Position numbers and translations under genes: made by a program
The notes under the pieces: generated by a model
Told to the model about the DNA's origin: nothing
Databases searched by the model: none
The model's input: the letters and a program-made list of their open reading frames with translations, nothing else
Part shown: positions 42,113-52,712 of the stretch, piece after piece
Layout: each line of letters opens with the position of its first letter
How positions within the stretch are numbered: the stretch's first letter is position 1
NCBI RefSeq assembly: GCF_035083965.1
Contig: NC_089730.1
Span: forward strand, 20,656,527-20,720,526
Direction: 5' to 3'
Length of the DNA stretch: 64,000 bases
Origin: Branchiostoma lanceolatum
Lineage: Eukaryota; Chordata; Leptocardii; Amphioxiformes; Branchiostomatidae

Positions 42113-43476
42113 AAAAAAATATGACATGAATGTCAATAGAATGTATGGGTGTGCAAGGCAGCCGTGGCAAAGCCTCATGGCACTATCACTACCTACTTGA
42201 AAAAGCATCATGCTTCACCTAAATTGAGGATGAGTGCTTTACTTTAAATTGAGGATGAGTGCTTTACTTTAATTTTTACTTTACAAGCAAACGAAAAAAA
42301 CGCTATGTTTAGTCTTCAGTCTGTGGTTTGACAATTTAAATTTTCCCCATAACTACACATGAGAGTCCTAGACTATCTTCAATCCGAATACAATGGGAGG
42401 AACAGATCAGCAAAATTCCAGTTTAAAGATTCAAATATTTTTCTCTATTGGTTTTCAAGGAAAAATTGTCAAACGATGCAGAATGACCAAGATAACTATT
42501 ACAAATAATTATAACTATCACAAATACAATACGATCTGCACCTTTCAGTATTTTAGCTATGATGATGATGAGTCTTTTGAAAACCTACCTTGCGCTCAAT
42601 TTTCAACTTCCAAATCAGCCCTGCCAAAGTTGTATCAAAGCGTCTAATTGTGTCTATATTTGCAACTTGACAATGTCGTCCTCGCAGCTAAATTAGCTTT
42701 GATAACTGTGTGTCTTGTCTAGAAATATGGCTAATAATACAAGGTGGTGTTTATTTGCTAGTCTAAGAAACTAGCATAGACTGGGAACTGTACATGTCCC
42801 TTACAGCCGGTGAATCGTATTATAAGGCAAAATATCACAAGCAAGTGGTGTCAGCGCTTTATTATGAAGGTAATGTGAAGATAATGTATTTACATACAAC
42901 CATACTTCAATTCTTGACCGTCTTTCATTTCAAAAGTGTTTTCAATAGTATCTTGTCATGGTCATTGCCTTAGCCAAGCCTCCACCGACGTCAACACCAT
43001 AATTATTAGTAGCAGACTGAAGTCTGACTGTTAACGCTAGCCATGATAATACAAATAATTATGATAATGATAATAATAATAATAAAACTTCACTGTACAA
43101 CAATTGTACAATGTATTAAGTATGACATCTACTGATACATAATAAGTAACTACGGTTTCATAAGGCTAATCTACCTGATACAAGAGTTGGCTGAATTCAT
43201 CAGTGTCATAATATAGTGCAACTTCCCTCTTTAACTATTTTTCCATGCTTAACAAAGTGTTAAATTTGTCAGCCTTCCATTATTGTTTTGCTAAAAGACT
43301 CTAATGTAAAGTCGAACAGTCACGAACTTTTCATGTTTGTAGGGTCTCTTTCCAGTACGTTTCTTCCTACGTGGGTGTAGATTATACGAGTTTCCAGTCC
43401 TTAACCCGCAAATGTAGGGTTTCTCTCAAGTGTGTTTAGCCATCTGTTGGTTTAAATAGCTTTTTTGGGGTGCAAA
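42113..43476. repeat. 3' flank of ZNF-9 (type 2 flank joined to type 1)
   Basis: 42113-42900 follows the ZNF-7/8 flank; by 43200-43476 it matches the ZNF-5/12 tail (worn fingers, 'TTTCATGTTTGTAGGGTC'). A crossover between the two flank types probably lies in between. No gene. Confidence 0.5.
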
Positions 43477-44731
43477 CTACAAGTCACGAGTGTGTGTAGC
43501 CACGTGTTTGTTTAAATCACATTTTCGAACAGTGGAATAATCGCACTGGTCGCATTTGTAGCGCTTGTCACCTGTATGCATTCTCATATGTTCGGATAGG
43601 TTCCACCTGTAAGCCGTCCTAAACCCGCACTCTCCACACATATAGGGGTTGTCTCCGGTGTGTTTAGCCATGACGTGTCGGTCCAAATAACCTTTCGTCA
43701 CACTGGTCACATTTGTAGGGTTTCTCACCTGTATGCTTTTTCATATGAAGGTCTAAACTGCCTTTCTGAGCAGCAGAATAGTTACACTGGTTACATTTGT
43801 AGGGTTTCTCACCTGTATGTGTTCTCATATGGTAGTCTAAAGTCGCTTTCTGCGAAGCAGAATAGTCACACTGGTTACATTTGTAGGGTTTATCACCTGT
43901 ATGACGCCTCATATGTACTGTCAGACGAAATCTGTATTCCGTCCTGTACCCGCACTCCCCACACATGTAGGGTTTGTCTTCAGTGTGTTTAGCCATGACG
44001 TGTTGGTCCACATGACCTTTCGTGGCAGCAGAATAGTCACACTGGTCACATTTGTAGGGTTTCTCACCTGTATGCGTTCTCATATGGTTGTCTAACGTGC
44101 ATTTCTGTGCAGCAGAATAGTTACATTGTTTACATTTGTAGGGTTTATCACCTGTATGACGCCTCATATGTACTGTCAGACGAGATCTGTACTCCGTTCT
44201 GTACCCGCACTCTCCACACATGAAGGGTTTTTCTCCAGTATGTTTAGCCATGTGTTGGCCCAGATGGCCTTTGTGTGCACTAGCATAGTCACATTGGTCA
44301 CATTTGTAGGGTTTCTCTCCTGTATGCTTGCTAATATGGTTGTCTAACGTGCTTTTTTTTGCAGCAGAATAGTCACAATGGTCACATTTGTAGGGTCTCT
44401 CCCCTGTATGCTTTCTCATGTGTTTGGTTAGCTGAGACTTGTAAGCCACCCTGAAACCGCACACCTCGCAACTGTAGGATTTATCCAAAGCATCTTGTGC
44501 TATTATACTGTCCATCTGTACATGTTCTGTTCGAGTTTGCGCGAATACTTGTGATGAGTCTTCGGTCTGGTGCGGGGGAGGGTTAAAACCGCACGTCTCT
44601 TTTGACAGGATCTCACTCTCATTGTCCTGTTGTCCTGTCGTGACAGTCTCGTTCCCTCTGTTGTTTGTCTCGTTCCCAGGATGCTCGGTGTCCAGTTCTT
44701 CAAGAGGAACCCCACTGCTTGGCTCGTCCAT
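43477..44731 (-). pseudogene. C2H2 zinc-finger gene ZNF-9, class B, frameshifted near the 3' end
   Basis: MDEPSSGVPLEE (44731) opens a class B box and nine good fingers. Within finger 10 about 14 bases are missing compared with ZNF-5 (the NYSAS part of CDQCNYSASTKGYL), so the frame ends as CDERLFGPTRHG at 43664. The last two fingers ([28 protein letters not shown]) remain open in another frame at 43477-43728. A 355-residue, nine-finger protein could still be made. Confidence 0.8.
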
Positions 44732-45252
44732 TTCCAACACTAGAAAGTCAATCGACAGTTTAGAACATAATGTGTACCTACAACTTATAAATTGTCCATC
44801 AAGCTGTACAATTCAGCTCTCAGGCTACCAGCAAGCTTTGCAGAAAATAAACAAGTCTACTTCTGCTTCAACCGAGCATCAATTCCTTCTTCCTAACGAA
44901 TAAACTGACTTGGGACGGGCTTCGCTGCATTGAGCTGCCCCCCGTCCTTGTATACTGTATACCGTATGTAAATATGTAATTACTAACAACACTAAAAGTT
45001 TCACTCGTCTAGTTCTTTGCACATCCAGTCCTATTATCCTATTAAAATAAACTAAAATATCCTTGCATGGGTGAGTTCATGACGCGGCCTTCGCAGTTCT
45101 ACCAGTCTCTTCACGTCATACTCTTACGTCCCCCTCCCCCAATCAAAGCCGATAAACAAATCCAAAAAGTTATGGTCATTTAAACATACTCGACACACCT
45201 TGCTGCGTTCAAATGAGCCTTGGGACACTTAGCTATCTGTTGGGAACGTTAC

Positions 45253-45377
45253 CTGATTGAGGAAGCGTTGAAGTCAGATGAAATTTGTCTCAAATTTGAG
45301 AGAAATATGACTGTCCACGAACAGTTCAAGATGGCGGACAGGAGAACAAAGCTACAAGGGGTAAAGGTCAAAAGTTA
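45253..45377 (-). promoter_or_regulatory. ZNF-9 exon 1 and promoter module
   Basis: CAAGATGGCGGAC (45327-45339) and a weakened DR1 (AGGTCAAAAGTTA, 45365-45377). In the intron, about 250 bp of the LINE-tail-like repeat present in ZNF-4/5/11 is missing at about 45022. Confidence 0.5.
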
Positions 45378-45967
45378 CACACCTGATTACCAAGGCTGAA
45401 GACGGAAGACGGCTCACAGTACAACCACCGCCAAGTTCTCCTGCATAACCGTAAACTACGGTGTACTGAAAACCTTTGTAAATGTATTCTTTATCGTAAA
45501 TTACGGTTTATTTGAGATTATTTGACTAGCAAAAAGGCAATACACATCTGTTGGTCTGTGTAAATCTTGTTTTATTCGAAAGTATCATGGAAACAACAAG
45601 TGTACAAAGGCACAGCAGTACTTCAAAGAGCAGAACATTGCTCAAATTTCAAAACGTTTGGATTAACGTGAACTTTATCAAAACATACATTATTGCTGTT
45701 AAGTCGAAATTATATTAGTTGTGGAATAAAATAGGCTACATAACTAAAGACACAATGCTACAAAAAGACACTACGACTATTATTCAATAACGACATGGAG
45801 AAAATTCAAACTTCAGTGGTGGTTCAATATATCTACATTGGTGGAGCATATTATATACATTTATAATATACAAACTCGGGTCATTTTACTAGTATGCTGT
45901 GATAGGCGGCAAACTATAGGCGGAGTACCTTTGTGCTGTAAAGTATTCGTAGTGGTCAAAGGTTTTT
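45378..45967. repeat. 3' flank of ZNF-10, first part (type 1)
   Basis: Same unit as 26990-27590; it is interrupted by the insertion at 45968. Confidence 0.6.
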
Positions 45968-46917
45968 GGCGACGCCTCAGGGGCGAGCCAAATTTTTACT
46001 ATATTGTGTGCAGATTGCAAGAATTCTAGGAATTGTACAGGAATGTGAAAGTCCATGGGACGATAACTCAAGAATGCCTGGATGTATTGTCTTCATATTT
46101 TGTAGGTGGGTAGGTCTGTGGGAGACCTTGTAATGATTGGATTTTGGGCCCCCTAGCGACTTTCTATGGTACTGCAGGGGAACTTTCACTTTTCAAATCT
46201 CGTCTTCTGAACATGCTATAGTCATGATTTTTAAGTGGTGGATAGCTCTTTGTAAGGAAAATATGTTCTGTAGATTTGGACCCCCTAGTGGCTTTTTTTG
46301 GAACTGCAGAAGCTGATTTTGACTCAAACTTTGAAAGAGAATAACGCAAGAAGGGTATGACGGATCATCATAATTTTTGGTGTGTAGATAGCTTAAGTGA
46401 TGATTTACATAATCATATGCCAATTATGCAAATCAATATCCGATTTGCATAATTAATGAGGACGGTTAATAAATCAGCTGCATTGTATTATAGGACTCTC
46501 AAACACATGACATATGTAACTGAGAAAGAGATAAATATCGATAGATATCAATTATGCAAATTGATACTTAATTTGCATAATTAATGACAAAATACTATAA
46601 ATCCATAGTGGTAAATGATGGGGATTTCATTTTCGCACCATTTGGAAGTTAAGTAAATGTGTCCACTATTAGACACAAATCTTGCATAGAGGGCCTCATT
46701 TACATGATTTATGAGGAAATGGTACGATATCTTTTTTTGTGAAAACAAGATTTTCATACATTGGACAACTTGTGTTATTTTGGTAGAGAAGGTGATAGAC
46801 TGATATGATTTATGCCGAAATTATGCGAGGTCCTTATTTGCATGTAGGCTAAAAACGAAAACGTTAACAGAGACCACCGTCGCCATGGCAACATCTTTTT
46901 ATGTTGCCAATCTTGTT
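45968..46917. mobile_element. 950 bp insertion, unclassified
   Basis: Paralogous flanks at 27590, 30768 and 54510 read straight through 'GGTTTTTCTAATTTTT'; here 950 bp sit between GGTTTTT and CTAATT. It contains two or three diverged repeats of about 130 bp ('GGACCCCCTAGTGGC', 'GGGCCCCCTAGCGAC'), several AATTATGCAAAT/ATTTGCATAATT palindromes and a CGCCATGGCAACATC...ATGTTGCC stem near the right end. No ORF of note. It is probably a non-autonomous DNA element; the ends TTGGC/GCCAA are only suggestive. Confidence 0.7.
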
Positions 46918-47402
46918 CTAATTTTTTTTGTTTCTTCCTTCTTCAATTCTTGACTGTCTTTACATTTCAAAAGTGTCTTCAATAGTATCTTGTCATGGTC
47001 ATTGCCTTAGCCAAGCCTCTACCAAAGTCAACACCATAAATGTCAGTAGCAGACTGAAGTCTGACTGTTAACGTTAGCCATGATAATAAAAATAATTATA
47101 ATGATTATAATCAAAATCAAAAAAATTACTGTACAACAATTGTACAATGTATAAAGTATGTCATCTACTGATACATAACTACGGTTTCAAAAGGCTAATC
47201 TACATGATAAAAGAGTTGGCTGAATTCATCAGTGCGTCATCATATAGTACAACTTCCCTCTTCAACTATCTTTCCATGCTCAACAAAGTGTTAAAGTTGT
47301 CAGCCTTACACGATAGTTTTGCTAAAAAGTCTTATGTTAAGTCGAATTCAGCAGAAAAGTCGCACTGGTCACTTTTGTAGGGTTTCTCGTCTGTATGAGT
47401 TC
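46918..47402. repeat. 3' flank of ZNF-10, second part
   Basis: Type 1 flank, changing near 47270-47330 to the type 2 tail seen after ZNF-7/8 ('AAGTCTTATGTTAAGTCG'). The out-of-frame remains of a last finger lie at about 47340-47402. Confidence 0.5.
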
Positions 47403-48740
47403 TCATATGTACTGTAAAGGTTGCTCTGTAAGCTGTCCTGTAACCGCACTCCCCGCACATGCAGGGGTTTCTCTGGTATGTTTAAGAATGTGACGTTTCA
47501 AATCCTTTCCCCGTGCCGAAGAATAGTCACACTGGCTACATTTGAACGGTTTCTCACCTGTATGAGTTCTCATATGTTCGGATAGATTACGTTTTGTAGT
47601 CGTTCTGAACCAACACTCTCCACACATGTAGGGTTTTTCTCCACTGTGTTTAAGGACGTGTACGTCTAAATTACCTTTTTGTGCAGCAGAATAGTCACAC
47701 TGGTCACATTTATAGGGTTTAACACCTGAATGTGTTCTCATATGCACGGATAGGTGAGAACTGTCGGCCGTCCTGTACCCGCACTCTCCACACATGTAGG
47801 GTTTGTCTCCAGTGTGTGTAGCCATGTGTCGGTCTAAACTGCCTTTTAATGCAGCAGAGTAGTTACACTGGTCACATTTGTAGGGTTTCTCCCCTGTATG
47901 CTTTTTCATATGAAGGTCTAAACTGCCTTTCTGAGCAGCAGAATAGTTACACTGGTTACATTTGTAGGGTTTCTCACCTGTATGTGTTCTCTTATGGTAG
48001 TCTAAAGTCGCTATCTGCGAAGCAGAATAGTCACATTGGTTACATCTGTAGGGTTTCTCACCTGTATGCGTTCTCATATGGTTGTCTAAAGTGCCTTTCC
48101 GTGCAGCAGAATAGTCGCACTGGTCACATTTGTAGGGCTTCTCACCTCTATGGGTTCTCATATGTCGAGATATAGCAGACCTGCTAGCCGTCCTGTACCC
48201 GCACTCTCCGCACATGTAGGGTTTTTCACCAGTGTGCGTAGCCATGTGTTGGTGTAAAGTGCGTTTCAGTGCAGCAGAGTAGTCACACTGTTTACATTTG
48301 TAGGGCTTCTGTCCTTTATGTTTTCCCTTATGGCGATCTAAACTGCCTTTCTGTGACGCAGAATAGTCACACTGGTCACACATGTAGGGTTTTTCACCAG
48401 TGTGCGTAGCCATGTGTTGGTCTATAGAGCATTTCTGTGCAGCAGAATAGTCACATAGGTCACATTTGTAGGGTTTCTCACCTGTATGCTTCCTCATGTG
48501 TTTGGTTAGCTGAGACTTGTAAGCCACCCTGTAACCACACACCTCGCAACTGCAGGATGCATCCAAAGCATCTTGTGCTATTATACTGTCCATCTGCCCT
48601 GTTGTTTGCGCGTATAGAATCCCAATCTCCTTATCCTGTTGTTCTCTCGCGCCCGTCTCGTTCACCCTGCTGTTAGTCTCGTTCCCAGGATACCCACTGG
48701 GCCGTTCTTCAAGAGGAAACCCATCGCTTGACACGTCCAT
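47403..48740 (-). CDS. C2H2 zinc-finger protein ZNF-10, class B (445 aa)
   Basis: The start is MDVSSDGFPLEE at 48740, after acceptor GTTTAG; a longer upstream reading runs through the intron and is not used. The class B box (SGYPGNETNSRVNE, EQQDKEIGILYAQTTGQ) precedes 13 fingers. Fingers 2-5 are the set missing from ZNF-7/8, including the KGKHKGQKPYKC linker. It ends in the shared out-of-frame tail TPACAGSAVTGQLTEQPLQY. Closest relative here is ZNF-13. Confidence 0.9.
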   Translation of the reverse strand: MDVSSDGFPLEERPSGYPGNETNSRVNETGAREQQDKEIGILYAQTTGQMDSIIAQDALDASCSCEVCGYRVAYKSQLTKHMRKHTGEKPYKCDLCDYSAAQKCSIDQHMATHTGEKPYMCDQCDYSASQKGSLDRHKGKHKGQKPYKCKQCDYSAALKRTLHQHMATHTGEKPYMCGECGYRTASRSAISRHMRTHRGEKPYKCDQCDYSAARKGTLDNHMRTHTGEKPYRCNQCDYSASQIATLDYHKRTHTGEKPYKCNQCNYSAAQKGSLDLHMKKHTGEKPYKCDQCNYSAALKGSLDRHMATHTGDKPYMCGECGYRTADSSHLSVHMRTHSGVKPYKCDQCDYSAAQKGNLDVHVLKHSGEKPYMCGECWFRTTTKRNLSEHMRTHTGEKPFKCSQCDYSSARGKDLKRHILKHTRETPACAGSAVTGQLTEQPLQYI

Positions 48741-48937
48741 GTCCAACACTAAACAACCAATTGATCGACAGCTCAGTACATAATATGTACATATAATGAT
48801 AAAATAAAACAAAATCATGTATTGTGTAGCTAGCTGTACAATTCAGCACTCGGGCTGCCAGCAAGCGTCTAGTTGCCTTTGTGGGAAACAAACCTTCTAC
48901 TTCTACGGCTTCTAACGAGCATCCATTCCACCGTTAA

Positions 48938-49433
48938 AGGCATCCAGAGCATTTTATGAGGCTTGAAATCTGAATTAAAAAATCCAATTTCTAGTCATTC
49001 CTACACATAATAAGTTTCAATAACACTTTTCCATTACATATCGACATTAAATGAGCAAAGATACAATGTCGTTGTGTGGTGAGAACTGATAGAAAATCCA
49101 AACCCTAATAGACTGATCCTGACTGTCCATCACAATTAGCGCTTCGACCAATGAGTGACTGCATGTCCGTCAAATAGTTGCATTTTTATGTTTTAATTTT
49201 GTATTTCTACGTTTTGACGGAGGTGGGTGGGGCTATGGTATCGGTCTATTTACACTAGGCGCATGTAACTAAAAGATCACCATGTATCTTATTTTTGCGC
49301 CGCTTTTGAGCACTTTTGGAAAGAAATCTGCACGCAAATGTGGTAAACAGTGACATTAAATGTCAATTTCATAAAGATTACAGCAACTAGAATATGTCCA
49401 GTTTTCAAGCCTCATAAAATGCTCTGGGTGCCT
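48938..49433. mobile_element. piggyBac-like MITE, 496 bp, TTAA flanks
   Basis: 31 bp terminal repeats (AGGCATCCAGAGCATTTTAT... against AGGCACCCAGAGCATTTTAT...), with one mismatch, are flanked on both sides by TTAA (48934-48937 and 49434-49437). TTAA duplication is the hallmark of piggyBac. Non-coding. It lies in the ZNF-10 intron; paralogs (for example near 56360) lack it. Confidence 0.85.
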
Positions 49434-49473
49434 TTAATTCTGTCTATCAAATTTACAGCAAGTAATGTCTGTA

Positions 49474-49567
49474 CCTATACCTATACCTACCTAGTCCCTT
49501 GACCTCCGGGTCGTTGGGGGGACAAGGTAGAAATGAAGATGGAGATCTGTCTCCAGGCTCGTCTATT
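49474..49567 (-). mobile_element. Short retroelement 3' fragment, 94 bp, with target duplication
   Basis: Flanked by ATGTCTGTA on both sides (49465-49473 and 49568-49576). On the minus strand it ends in a short tandem tail (TAGGTA-type), like a 5'-truncated CR1/L2-type LINE or dependent SINE. The empty site is seen near 56390. Confidence 0.65.
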
Positions 49568-49825
49568 ATGTCTGTATAATTACCTCCAACTATGACTTAA
49601 CTACTAGCAGTCTGATCATTCTAAAGAAACTAAAAATATCTTTGCACGAGTAAATTTATGACGCGGCCCACACTGTTTCCTTTACTGACAGTCTCATATG
49701 CCCCCCTCCCCTTTTCTTAGCCGATCCAAGATGTTCATTTAAACATCCTCCTCGTTCAAACTAGCTGCCTTGTTTCGTTCAAAATATGAGCCTTGGAACC
49801 CTTAAATAGCTGTTTGCAACGTTAC

Positions 49826-49950
49826 CTGGTTGATGCTGGGTTGAAGTCAGATGAAATTTGCCTCAAATCAGATTTAAAAAAATTACTACTCGCAGAGCTC
49901 AAAATGGCGGACAGAAGAACAAAGCTGCAATGTGTAACGGTCAAAGGTTA
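49826..49950 (-). promoter_or_regulatory. ZNF-10 exon 1 and promoter module
   Basis: CAAAATGGCGGAC (49900-49912) and CGGTCAAAGGTTA (49938-49950, first half-site altered). Confidence 0.5.
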
Positions 49951-50094
49951 CACACCTGATTACCGAGGTTGAAGACGGGTCACAGTACAACCGCCGCCGA
50001 GTTATGATTAGATTATCCTGCATAAGCGTAAACTACGGTTTACCAGAAACCTTTGACAATGCCTTCTTTATCGTAAACTGCGGTTTATTTGACA

Positions 50095-50215
50095 TTATTA
50101 AGATAGCGGATGCTGTTCTTTAGTAACTGACGAAAGATAGCGGACGCTGTCTGAAACGTCTGTTTTAAAATTTTATCCAGTTGCTTGAGTAACTATTTTT
50201 GGCGTATAATACATT
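50095..50215. repeat. Dispersed repeat, reverse copy of that at 33932
   Basis: 'AGATAGCGGA' and 'CTGTCTGAAACGTCTG' on this strand match the complement of 33932-34010. Confidence 0.6.
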
Positions 50216-50300
50216 GTACTGTTATTCAACAATCATAGTTAATCAAGACATGGACGTATCTTCAGTTGTGTAACTTATCTACATGTTCATGTATGTACAT

Positions 50301-51475
50301 TTAGGGCCTTTCACCAGTGTGCTTACGCCTGTGTGGGTCTACGTTGTATTTTTGTGCAGCAGAATAGTCGCACTGCTCACATTCGTACGGTTTCTCACCT
50401 GAATGCTTTCTCATATGGCGGTCTAAACTGTATTTCTGTGCAGAACAATATTCGCACCGGTCACATTTGTTTGTTTTTTTACCTGTATGCTTTCTCATAT
50501 GGCGGTCCTGTAATTCGTCCTGTACCCGCACTCCCCACACATATATGGTTTTTCGCCAGTATGTTTAGCCATGTGTTGGTCTAAGTGGCCTTTCCGTACA
50601 GCAGAATAGTCACACTGGTCACATTTGTAGAGCTTTTCACCTGTATGTCTTTTAATATGTTGGACTAGACTAGACTTAATGGCTGTCCTATACCCGCACT
50701 CCCCACACATGTAGGGTTTGTCTTCAGTGTGTTTAGCCATGACGTGTTGGTCCAAATGACCTTTCTTGGCAGCAGAATAGTCACACTGGTCACATTTGTA
50801 GGGTTTCTCACCTGTATGGGTTCCCATATGGTAGTCTAAAGTGCCTTTCTGTGCAGCAGAATAGTTACATTGTTTACATTTGTAGGGTTTATCACCTGTA
50901 TGACGCCTCATATGTACTGTCAGACGAGATCTGTACTCCGTTCTGTACCCGCACTCGCCACACATGTAGGGTTTTTCTCCAGTATGTTTAGCCATGTGTT
51001 GGCCCAGATGGCCTTTGTGTGCACAAGAATAGTCACATAGGTCACATTTGTAGGGTTTCTCTCCTGTATGCTTGCTAATATGGTTGTCTAACGTGCTTTT
51101 TTTTGCGGCAGAATAGTCACACTGGTCACATTTGTAGGGTCTCTCCCCTGTATGCTTTCTCATATGGTTGGTTAGCTGAGACTTGTAAGCCGCCCTGAAA
51201 CCGCACACTTCGCACCTACAGGATGCGTCCAAAGCATTTTGTGCTATTGTACTGTCCATCTGTACATGTTCTGTTCGAGTTTGCGCGAATACTTGTGATG
51301 AGTCTTCGGTCTGGTGCGGGGGAGGGTTAAAACCGCACGTCTCTTTTAACAGAATCTCACTCTCCTTGTCCTGTTGTACTGTCGTGTCGGTCTCGTTCAC
51401 TATGCTGTTTGTCTCGTTCCCAGGATGCTCGGTGTCCAGTTCTTCAAGAGGAACCCCACTGCTTGGCTCGTCCAT
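50301..51475 (-). pseudogene. C2H2 zinc-finger gene ZNF-11, class B, frameshifted near the 3' end
   Basis: MDEPSSGVPLEE (51475) starts a class B box and eight regular fingers. In the ninth, CGECGYRTNYRTAI ends at 50495 because a few bases are lost in the helix (near 50510). Downstream the minus strand continues open in another frame with HMRKHTGKKTNKC, CDRCEYCSAQKYSL and CEQCDYSAAQKYNV to a stop at 50301. Without the loss it would hold 11 fingers; as it stands a 326-residue, eight-finger protein is possible. Confidence 0.8.
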
Positions 51476-52235
51476 TTCCAACACTAGAAAGTCAATCGAC
51501 AGTTTAGAACATAATGTGTACCTACAGCTTATAAATTGTCCATCAAGCTGTACAATTCAGCTCTCAGGCTACCAGCAAGCTTTGCAGAAAATAAACAAGT
51601 CTACTACTGCTTCAACCGAGCATCAATTCCTTCTTCCTAACGAATAAACTGACTTGGGACGGGCTTCGCTGCATTGAGCTGCCCCCCGTCCTTGTATATA
51701 CCGTATGTAGATATGTAATTACTAACAACACTAAAAGTTTCACTCGTCTAGTTCTTTGCACATGTACATGTCCTTGTCTACCCCCTTTCTACCCTTTGAT
51801 TGCACCTGTTACTAACACTTGCGCAGTTGCTAATAATCCGCCGTAAGGCGGTCTGAGCAGTATTGAAGATGATGATGAATATATGCGTAATAATGATTAA
51901 TAATCTATCTATGCAAATACAGGACGTAACCTGTTTGTGTATAAATAATAAAGCTTAAACTCTACAAAGTTTAGTAGAGAACCCCCCCCCCCAAACAGAC
52001 ACAGGACAAGTCTTATTATCCTATCAAAATAAACTAAAATATCCTTGCATGGGTGAGTTCATGACGCGGCCTTCCCAGTTGTACCAGTCTCTTCACGTCA
52101 TACTCTTACGTGCCCCCTCCCCCAATCAAAGCCGATAAACAAATCCAAAAAGTTATGGTCATTTAAACATACTCGACACACCTTGCTGCGTTCAAATGAG
52201 CCTTGGGACACTTAACTATCTGTTGGGAACGTTAC
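51476..52235 (-). other. Untranslated intron of ZNF-11
   Basis: Same organisation as the ZNF-4 and ZNF-5 introns, including the LINE-tail-like repeat (51655-51885) and a poly-C run (about 51981-51991). Confidence 0.5.
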
Positions 52236-52360
52236 CTGATTGAGGAAGCGTTGAAGTCAGATGAAATTTGTCTCAAATTTGAGAGAAATATGACTCTCCA
52301 CGAACAGTTTAAGATGGCGGACAGGCGAACAAAGCTACAAGGGGTAAAGGTCAAAGGTTA
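52236..52360 (-). promoter_or_regulatory. ZNF-11 exon 1 and promoter module
   Basis: TAAGATGGCGGAC (52310-52322) and DR1 AGGTCAAAGGTTA (52348-52360). Confidence 0.55.
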
Positions 52361-52712
52361 CACACCTGATTACCGAGGCTGAAGACGGAAGACGGCTCAC
52401 AGTACAACCACCGCCAAGTTACTGATTACTTTCTCCTGCATAACCGTAAACTACGATGTACTAAAAACCTTTGAAAATGTCTTCTTTATCGTAAATTACG
52501 GTTTATTTGAGATTATTTGACTAGCAAAAAGGCAATACACATCTGTTGGTCTGTGTAAATCTTGTTTTATTCGAAAGTATCATGGAAACAACAAGTGTAC
52601 AAAGGCACAGCAGTACTTCAAAGAGCAGAACAATGCTCAAATTTCAAAACGTTTGGATTAACGTGAACTTTATCAAAACATAAATCATTGCTGTTAAGTC
52701 GAAATTATATTA

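Noticed and set aside
46500-46600. POU-factor enhancer made of octamers
   Set aside because: The octamers belong to the inserted repeat and are palindromic AT-rich units; no evidence of regulation, so only noted under the insertion.
48741-48818. Hydrophobic N-terminal extension of ZNF-10 and ZNF-13 (MILFYFIIICTYYVLSC) as a signal peptide or membrane segment
   Set aside because: It lies upstream of a splice acceptor and is intron sequence; the paralogs start at the MDxxS/MDE codon.
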